From assembly GCA_946626785.1 (NCBI GenBank), contig CAMOUY010000076.1:1-10758 (forward strand): a DNA stretch of 10,758 bases, read 5' to 3'. Shown here piece by piece: positions 5,121 through 10,758 of the stretch. Source of the DNA: UBA9732 sp003456855. GTDB taxonomy: Bacteria; Spirochaetota; Spirochaetia; Sphaerochaetales; Sphaerochaetaceae. The notes below the pieces were generated by a model. It did no database searches, had not been told where the DNA came from, and worked only from the letters and a program-made list of their open reading frames with translations. The number at the start of each line of letters is the position of its first letter. The stretch's first letter is position 1. The position numbers and the translations under genes are program-made.

Positions 5121-5135
5121 AAGAAAAGATTTCGT

Positions 5136-6155
5136 ATGGCTCAACCCATTTGGAAAGATTATTTCGTGACCCTGGGCACAGGAGACTCCGCAAGATTCCG
5201 GATCATCCTGCAGGACCTCGGGCAGACCATCTATACCGGAACGGCATACAAGAGACCGGGAGAGGAGAACATTTCCGTCCGGATCAATGACATCTGTGCC
5301 GACTACATGCAGCACACCTTGCCGACATTGGACAACGCCACTTTCACAAGGCTGTCATTCCCTCTCACATTCTCGGTGCAGACGATGGTCAACAACCGAT
5401 GGACCGACAGGGTCATCATGCAGTTCTACAACGACTGGTCCTACGACTACGACTACAATCCGGAGACGATGGGAATGTCCTTCCCGATAAGCCGGAAGGT
5501 TGATGTCAACATGCCCATCGTATGGACGGCATACAATACCGAAATGGTGAGGGCGGACATCCACTACAAGAACGGGACCTCCTCATTCGTCCTCATTCCG
5601 GTGGCGATCTCCAATGATTTCAACGCAGACTACAACCAGGACTTCTCCCAATCCACAGCAGCAGCGGGCAGCGGGACAGCGGTCTTCTTCCCTTCCCAAT
5701 GGGACAATGTGCAGAGCATAGAACTCGGAGGAGTGACCTTCGAGATAGTCGATGCATGCGCCAAATACGCCTTGTATTATGTCAACGCCTACGGAGGATG
5801 GGATGCCCTGATGCTCGAAGGGAACTCCATGGAGACCGACTCTCTCAAGAGATACACCAGGGAGGTGGTCTACGACAACAACGACATCGTCAATCGTGGA
5901 GTCCACAATTATGTCAACGAAATCACCAAGCAGTTCCGGGTCACCACCGGATGGTTGCTCGGTGACAGCGGTAAGATGATGCACCACCTTCTGAATTCAA
6001 CGGAAGTGTACCTGTATGACATTTCCGAGCAGAGGATGATACCTGTCATCATCCCGTCAAATTCGAGCGAATACAGGACATTCAAGAACAACGGCAACCG
6101 GTTGGTGAGATATGAACTCAACCTGCAGGTCGCCCAGAACAGGATAAGACGATGA
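5136..6155 (+). CDS. Bacteroidota-phage tail protein with YVNAYGGWD motif
   Basis: A 339-residue protein, rich in beta-strand pattern and aromatic residues, without signal peptide or membrane segment. The first 60 residues (PIWKDYFVTLGTGDSARFRI, then QTIYTGTAYKRPGEENISVRINDICADYM) and the segment at about 210-231 (YALYYVNAYGGWDALMLEGN) are signatures I recall from conserved structural proteins of Bacteroidota siphoviruses and prophages; so is TTGWLLGDSGKMMHHLLNST (270-289). Its place directly before the tail-tip protein and tape measure suggests a distal-tail or tube-associated role, but the exact part is not known to me. A Gln/Ser/Ala/Gly-rich loop (about 165-185) looks flexible. It starts after a 52-base gap with an inverted repeat, lacks a Shine-Dalgarno, and overlaps the next gene by four bases (ATGA). 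Confidence 0.6.
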   Translation: MAQPIWKDYFVTLGTGDSARFRIILQDLGQTIYTGTAYKRPGEENISVRINDICADYMQHTLPTLDNATFTRLSFPLTFSVQTMVNNRWTDRVIMQFYNDWSYDYDYNPETMGMSFPISRKVDVNMPIVWTAYNTEMVRADIHYKNGTSSFVLIPVAISNDFNADYNQDFSQSTAAAGSGTAVFFPSQWDNVQSIELGGVTFEIVDACAKYALYYVNAYGGWDALMLEGNSMETDSLKRYTREVVYDNNDIVNRGVHNYVNEITKQFRVTTGWLLGDSGKMMHHLLNSTEVYLYDISEQRMIPVIIPSNSSEYRTFKNNGNRLVRYELNLQVAQNRIRR

Positions 6156-8893
6156 GAAGGAAGATCAGTCTGTACATAGGTGACCAGCTGGTTGACCTGG
6201 ATGACCAGGCTTTCGTCCTCTTCAACTATCAGATGGACGACCTGTCGAATCCTGCGATCGTCAAGAACTCGTTCTCCCAGCAGATCACCCTCAAAGGGAC
6301 TCCCACCAACAACAGGGTATTCGGGGAGTCGTTCCGTCTTGACAGGACGGTAGCCAATTCGGGAGGAAACACAGGCATCTCCTTCAACGCATCGCAGAAG
6401 ACCCCGTTCACCATCTACAACGAACTGAGCGAGGTCCTGCAGAGCGGATATGTCAAGCTGGATTCCATTTCCAGGAAGGGTGCCGACATCCAATACAAGG
6501 TCACCCTCTACGGAGGGCTCGGTTCCTTCTTCTACAGCCTGTCATATGACGGCAACGGCAACAAGAGGACTCTCGCTGACCTGCAGTACAGGAATACTTC
6601 CAATCCGGACTCGGAACTCGATTTCGTCATCACCAAGGAAGCTGTCCAGGAAGCATGGGAAAGGCTCCATGGGGATCAGACCGCATCGGAACTTTGGGAT
6701 ATCCTCAATTTCGCACCGATGTACAACGGGATTCCCGAGGGGAATTTCTCAGCCGACAAGGCCCTGTTCATCCCTTCTGAGGTAGGACTGAGGGACACCG
6801 TCACACAGGACAACGTATCATACACACTTAGGTCCGGCTATGCCCTCGCTTCCCTTGCCGAAAAGCAGGAGGAATGGGCGGTCAAGGATCTGAGGAGTTA
6901 CCTGCAGAGACCTGTCCTCTCCATGAAAGCCTTTTGGGATGCCATCTGCAACCCTGCAAACAATGGAGGATATGAGGTGGATGCTTCCATCATCGAGGAT
7001 TCGAACCTGTTCGGAGCATACGCAAACCTATGGATGACTCTCCCGATGATCTCTTCCATAGGCTCCGGACATCAGGCATCCGGATTGAGTCTGATCATGT
7101 CGACTGAAGCGACAACCGGCAATGCAATCGGTCGCTTCGACATATCCGGAGAGGTCCCCTCGGGAACGAAGGTGACTGCAGTCCTCAACTGCTATGTCAG
7201 GTACAATGTCTCCGGAGCGGATTCCCTTTCCGAGTTGTTCCGGTCGGTGACCTACAACTACGGCACCAACACTCTCGGCAAGATGTCCGCCATCTTCATA
7301 CAGGCGGTCGCATATGGCTCCGATGACACCATCGTGGGAGGTTCCAAGATAAAGGTCCTAGGCAGTGTGAGGGTGAGCGGGGCTGCACTCGCACAGGATT
7401 GCGGATTCGTCCCAGACTGGATCGCAGACTATGAGACGATATCCTTCAATGTCTTCGAGAAGGTGGAGAACGGAGTGTTCGGGATTCCCATGCAGATGGG
7501 ATTCACCGTGGAAGCACAGGATGTGGCATACTACAAGATCATGGTCCACATCTTCCCCGGAACATCGTCAACGGATTCCGGCTCTCATGGATCAACGACA
7601 AGGACCGACTACGGAGCGGAGACAGGTTCCATCCCTGTGCTCTATGAGAACTACGAAACCGGCTACACTCCCGCATCCTCATTCATCGCAAGGGGCTCCG
7701 CCAGCACCATTTCGACCGAGGCTCCCGAGACACTGAGGTCCGGAGCGGTAGTCACCAAGTCCATGCTCCTTTCCTCTTCCCATACTCCAGCCGAGTACAT
7801 GATCTCCTTCTGCAAGATCTTCGGACTCTATTTCCACTACGACACAGGAACGAGGAAGGTCACGATCCTCAGGAGGAATGACCTCTACCAGGACAGGACG
7901 ATCGACCTTTCCGGAAGGGTGGACCTCTCGAAGGGAGTGAACATCCAGCCGATGGTGTTCAATGCGAAATGGTACGATTTCCAACTTCCGGAAGCGGGAG
8001 GCGCATTTGCGGAAGAATATGAGAAAATCGAAGGAGTCCCCTATGCGGTCAAGAAGGTCAACACCGGCTATGACTTCAATGCGGATTCCGTCAACCTTCT
8101 GGAGTCGGTTGTGTTCAAGAACGGAGTGACCGTCCAGGGGAAGAGCAAATACTACAACGACATCTACAAGGTCAACGGGCAGAACAGGATCTACCAGCCT
8201 TCTCCCTTCATCGACAAGGGCAACAAATACACACTCTGGGCGAGTACGGGAGAGACACTAGAGACCGACATATCCTGTCCTCCTTCCTCGGCAATCGTGG
8301 AGTATTGGCCCGAGAACGAGACCTACAAGGGTTATGACCTCGCAAGGAGACTTGAGGTCAAGGCAGCGGACGGGAAACCGGTTGACGGTGCGGACATCCT
8401 CCTCATGTTCGAGGGATGGGACCAGTATCCCCTGTTCCGGTTGACCGATGATGTTCCGGCAATGGATGTCCTCAATGACGGGATGCCATGCTGGATACTC
8501 GGTGCCGGTTCTCCCGCATTGAGTATCCCGTCTTTCTCCCGATATGCATGGGACAACACCTACAACATCATAGGCTCCCTTGACATGGGGATGCCGTTCC
8601 AGCTGGACATACCCGGAGCGAGATATCCAACAGGGCTGACCATCTACGAAAAAGGGTGGCAGAATTACATGGCGGACAGGTATGATGTGAACACCAAGGT
8701 GATGACCTGCCATGTGGACCTTTCCGGACTGCAGGTCAACCAGGACCTTCTCCGGATCTTCTGGTGGTTCGGTGGGTCGCTTTGGGTGCTCAACAAGATA
8801 ACCAACTATTCGCTGACCACCTTCGATCCGGTGGAATGCGAATTCGTACAGGTACAGGACAAGGACAACTATTTGACAGGACAGACTTACTGA
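6152..8893 (+). CDS. Large tail-tip / baseplate hub-like protein
   Basis: A 913-residue structural protein. N-terminus (1-150): LYIGDQLVDLDDQAFVLFNY, then VKNSFSQQITLKGTPTNNRVFG, a pattern common to Bacteroidota phage tail proteins of this size. About residues 290-545 form a beta-rich, Ser/Thr/Gly-rich middle (ending SSTDSGSHGSTTRTDYG) that looks like an inserted carbohydrate- or receptor-facing domain. From about 550 (MISFCKIFGLYFHYD, KVTILRRNDLY) the fold resembles hub proteins of tail tips. The end (about 822-913) carries GARYPTGLTIYEKGWQNYMA, DRYDVNTKVM and CEFVQVQDKDNYLTGQTY, highly typical of the family. It is complete, with no frameshift, and overlaps the upstream gene as ATGA; the tape measure gene starts two bases after its stop. 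Host recognition or tail-tip assembly is inferred from position and fold pattern. Confidence 0.65.
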   Translation: MRRKISLYIGDQLVDLDDQAFVLFNYQMDDLSNPAIVKNSFSQQITLKGTPTNNRVFGESFRLDRTVANSGGNTGISFNASQKTPFTIYNELSEVLQSGYVKLDSISRKGADIQYKVTLYGGLGSFFYSLSYDGNGNKRTLADLQYRNTSNPDSELDFVITKEAVQEAWERLHGDQTASELWDILNFAPMYNGIPEGNFSADKALFIPSEVGLRDTVTQDNVSYTLRSGYALASLAEKQEEWAVKDLRSYLQRPVLSMKAFWDAICNPANNGGYEVDASIIEDSNLFGAYANLWMTLPMISSIGSGHQASGLSLIMSTEATTGNAIGRFDISGEVPSGTKVTAVLNCYVRYNVSGADSLSELFRSVTYNYGTNTLGKMSAIFIQAVAYGSDDTIVGGSKIKVLGSVRVSGAALAQDCGFVPDWIADYETISFNVFEKVENGVFGIPMQMGFTVEAQDVAYYKIMVHIFPGTSSTDSGSHGSTTRTDYGAETGSIPVLYENYETGYTPASSFIARGSASTISTEAPETLRSGAVVTKSMLLSSSHTPAEYMISFCKIFGLYFHYDTGTRKVTILRRNDLYQDRTIDLSGRVDLSKGVNIQPMVFNAKWYDFQLPEAGGAFAEEYEKIEGVPYAVKKVNTGYDFNADSVNLLESVVFKNGVTVQGKSKYYNDIYKVNGQNRIYQPSPFIDKGNKYTLWASTGETLETDISCPPSSAIVEYWPENETYKGYDLARRLEVKAADGKPVDGADILLMFEGWDQYPLFRLTDDVPAMDVLNDGMPCWILGAGSPALSIPSFSRYAWDNTYNIIGSLDMGMPFQLDIPGARYPTGLTIYEKGWQNYMADRYDVNTKVMTCHVDLSGLQVNQDLLRIFWWFGGSLWVLNKITNYSLTTFDPVECEFVQVQDKDNYLTGQTY

Positions 8894-8894
8894 T

Positions 8895-10758
8895 ATGGCA
8901 GAAGAGACAATCACCATCCTCAGGGTGGGGACGGACGAAGCGGTCAAGAGCATCAATGACCTCAAGAACAACATCTCCATCCTCAAGAAGAACCTCGGGG
9001 ACCTGGAAGTCGGAACAGAAGAATACAAGGACACACTGGATGAACTGAAGGTCAACCAGAATGCCCTGAAGGATGCGATGTATGCGACCTCCTCATCGAT
9101 GGAGGATGTGGCGAAGGCAGCGACAGGGACGGGGGAATCCTACAATGCCCTTGTCCATAACATGGCATCCCTCAAGGAGGAATTCCGGTCCACCACCGAT
9201 GTGATGAGGAGAGCCGAGTTGGGGCAGCAGATCAAGGACATCAACGACCAGCTCAAGGCAATGGATGCCCTCCAGGGCAACTACCAGCGCAACGTAGGTA
9301 ACTATGCCGGTTCCATCAAGGAGGCATTCTCGGACATGGCGAAGAACTTGTCCGAAAAGACCGATGTCTTCAAGAAATCCCTCGGTGCCGTAGGCGGAGG
9401 TCTGAACGGAATGAAGGACGGCCTGGAGGGCATCTCCAAATCCCCTGCAGTCGCTTCCATCGGTCTCCTCGTTTCCATCGCACTCAAACTCGCAGATTCC
9501 CTGAAGGACAACGAGACGGCAATGGAGGCTGTGAAGAAAGCCATGGCTTCCCTCAAGCCGGTCATGGACTTCTTCTCCAACATCCTCGAAAAGGTGGCGG
9601 AAGTCCTCGCTGATGTCATCGGCAAGGTGACTGAATTCATCTCCACATCCGGCATCCTGGACAAGGTGATCAAGGGTGTGATGGGAGTCGGCAACGCCAT
9701 CCTGCAGTATGTCATCGCACCTTTCAAGGGAGTCATCGCAGCAATCAAGGTCTTCAAGGAGCAGGGTGTCAAGGGACTCGGTGATGCTGCCAGGGCCTTC
9801 GGGCAGGAGATGAAATCCGGCATATCCTTCAAGCAGAATTTCCAAGCCGGTCAGACCGCAGCGGAGACCATGATGGCAGGTGCCAAGGCCAAGAAGAAGG
9901 AAGTCAAGGAGACCGGAAAGGAACTCGGCAAGGAGACCAAGGACGGGTTCCTGGAAGAACTGAACAAACTGCCCGAAGAAATCGACAAAGCCATGGAAGC
10001 GGACCTCGCTGCCATTGACAAGGCGATGACCGAGGCAAACAAGAAAGCCAATGACAGGGTTTCCGAAAGGATCAAGGCCCTTGAGAAGGCATATGACCAT
10101 CAGCTGGAACTGAACTCCATCCTTGTGGAGGATGAAAGGGAGAGGGCTGACAAGGAGTATGCGATTCAGGAGGAAGCCAATCAGAAGAAACTTTCCCTTC
10201 TTCAGCAGTTCACCCAGGAGGCCCTTGAACGTGGCGACATCGATGCATATCTGCAGTACCAGCAGGAATCCGCTGACCTTGAGGTGGAGATTGAAACCAA
10301 CAAACTCAGGGAGAAGGAGAGGTTGAGGAAACAGGATCTGAAAGATGCACAGGACAAGGCCAAACGGGAGAAGGACCTCCTCAAGGGTGTAGCGAGTGCA
10401 ACCTCGTCAATCCTGGGCACAATCGCAGACCTGTACGAATCCGATGAGGAAGGCAGCGAGAAACATGCCAACCGGATCAAGGGTCTGAGGATCGCAGCTG
10501 CAACTGTAGACACCATCTCCGGAGCCATAGGTGCATATATGCAAGCGGTCGAAACAATTCCACCGCCATACGGAATCATAACAGGTGCGATACAGGCAGC
10601 GACCGTCACTGCAGCCGGAATCGCACAGATCGCACAAATGAAGGCGACAAAGGTGTCCGCAACTGCAGGAGCATCCTCCACCCCCACTCCAGCTGTGCAG
10701 TCCGCACCGGCACTGGTCACCGAGGTGTCCAACGTGAGGAGCCTGACATCGGCAACCG
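8895..10758 (+). CDS. Tape measure protein (3' end outside the window)
   Basis: At least 621 residues, open to the window edge. Residues 1-130 are a helical, charged section (SINDLKNNISILKKNLGDLE, GTEEYKDTLDELKVNQNALK) typical of Bacteroidota tape measures, followed by NYQRNVGNYAGSI. Hydrophobic helices occur at about 183-205 (ASIGLLVSIALKLA) and 253-290 (GVMGVGNAILQYVIAPFKGV), expected for a protein that crosses the host membrane during DNA entry. Residues about 330-515 are Lys/Glu-rich coiled coil. The end of the visible part, LRIAAATVDTISGAIGAYMQ, PPPYGIITGAIQAATVTAAG and IAQIAQMKATKV, is the conserved C-terminal section of this family, so the gene probably ends soon after the window. It fixes tail length and is likely chaperoned by the frameshift product at 3788-4563. 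Confidence 0.85.
   Translation, partial: MAEETITILRVGTDEAVKSINDLKNNISILKKNLGDLEVGTEEYKDTLDELKVNQNALKDAMYATSSSMEDVAKAATGTGESYNALVHNMASLKEEFRSTTDVMRRAELGQQIKDINDQLKAMDALQGNYQRNVGNYAGSIKEAFSDMAKNLSEKTDVFKKSLGAVGGGLNGMKDGLEGISKSPAVASIGLLVSIALKLADSLKDNETAMEAVKKAMASLKPVMDFFSNILEKVAEVLADVIGKVTEFISTSGILDKVIKGVMGVGNAILQYVIAPFKGVIAAIKVFKEQGVKGLGDAARAFGQEMKSGISFKQNFQAGQTAAETMMAGAKAKKKEVKETGKELGKETKDGFLEELNKLPEEIDKAMEADLAAIDKAMTEANKKANDRVSERIKALEKAYDHQLELNSILVEDERERADKEYAIQEEANQKKLSLLQQFTQEALERGDIDAYLQYQQESADLEVEIETNKLREKERLRKQDLKDAQDKAKREKDLLKGVASATSSILGTIADLYESDEEGSEKHANRIKGLRIAAATVDTISGAIGAYMQAVETIPPPYGIITGAIQAATVTAAGIAQIAQMKATKVSATAGASSTPTPAVQSAPALVTEVSNVRSLTSAT

Noticed and set aside
5110..5135. ATG 5110 as an alternative gene start (MIFPRKDFVW...)
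   Set aside because: It is in a different frame from the tail gene and becomes Arg/Ser-rich shadow sequence within about 20 codons.
9093..10100. A 335-residue open frame on the - strand opposite the tape measure gene
   Set aside because: It arises from the codon bias of the Lys/Glu/Ala-rich coiled coil on the + strand; the product is Gly/Leu/His/Asp-rich with no domain texture.

Overview
The window reads as a stretch of a tailed double-stranded DNA phage or prophage (siphovirus-like). Every supported gene lies on the + strand and the genes are packed with almost no gaps; many junctions are 1-17 base overlaps of the ATGA/TAATG kind. Several proteins resemble families I know from phages and prophages of Bacteroidota: the small sigma-like proteins, the tape measure protein, the large tail-tip protein and the YVNAYGGWD tail protein. 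A gut or rumen Bacteroidales host is therefore the best guess. Base composition is moderately GC-rich by eye. Arginine is written mostly AGG/CGG and glycine mostly GGA/GGG, which is not the textbook Bacteroides pattern, so the genus is left open.

Layout. (1) Bases 3-2155 form an accessory, regulatory and recombination cluster. It holds the tail end of an unknown gene, a sigma region-2-like protein, an overlapping sigma region-4-like protein, a small membrane protein, a protein with a DnaA domain IV-like helix-turn-helix, a small protein with a Lys/Ala tail, and a NinB-like recombination protein. (2) Bases 2159-3801 form the packaging module: a probable terminase small subunit followed by a clear large subunit. 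(3) Bases 3788-10758 form the neck and tail module: a tail assembly chaperone with a T9 slippery run and a -1 frame extension, an HK97 gp10-like tail completion protein, a 339-residue tail protein, a 913-residue tail-tip or baseplate protein, and a tape measure protein that runs off the right edge.

How the genes fit together. The two sigma-like proteins could act together as a split sigma factor to switch on the downstream late genes. The NinB-like protein would process DNA and the terminase would package it. The frameshifted chaperone would coat the tape measure protein while the tail assembles on the tail-tip complex.

The most interesting points are the probable programmed -1 frameshift at 4258-4267, the adjacent sigma-2-like and sigma-4-like genes, the absence of portal, protease and capsid genes between terminase and tail, and a 143-base gene overlap at 1410-1552. 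I saw no rRNA, tRNA, CRISPR array, insertion sequence, attachment site or convincing terminator, and no gene-free stretch over 100 bases.
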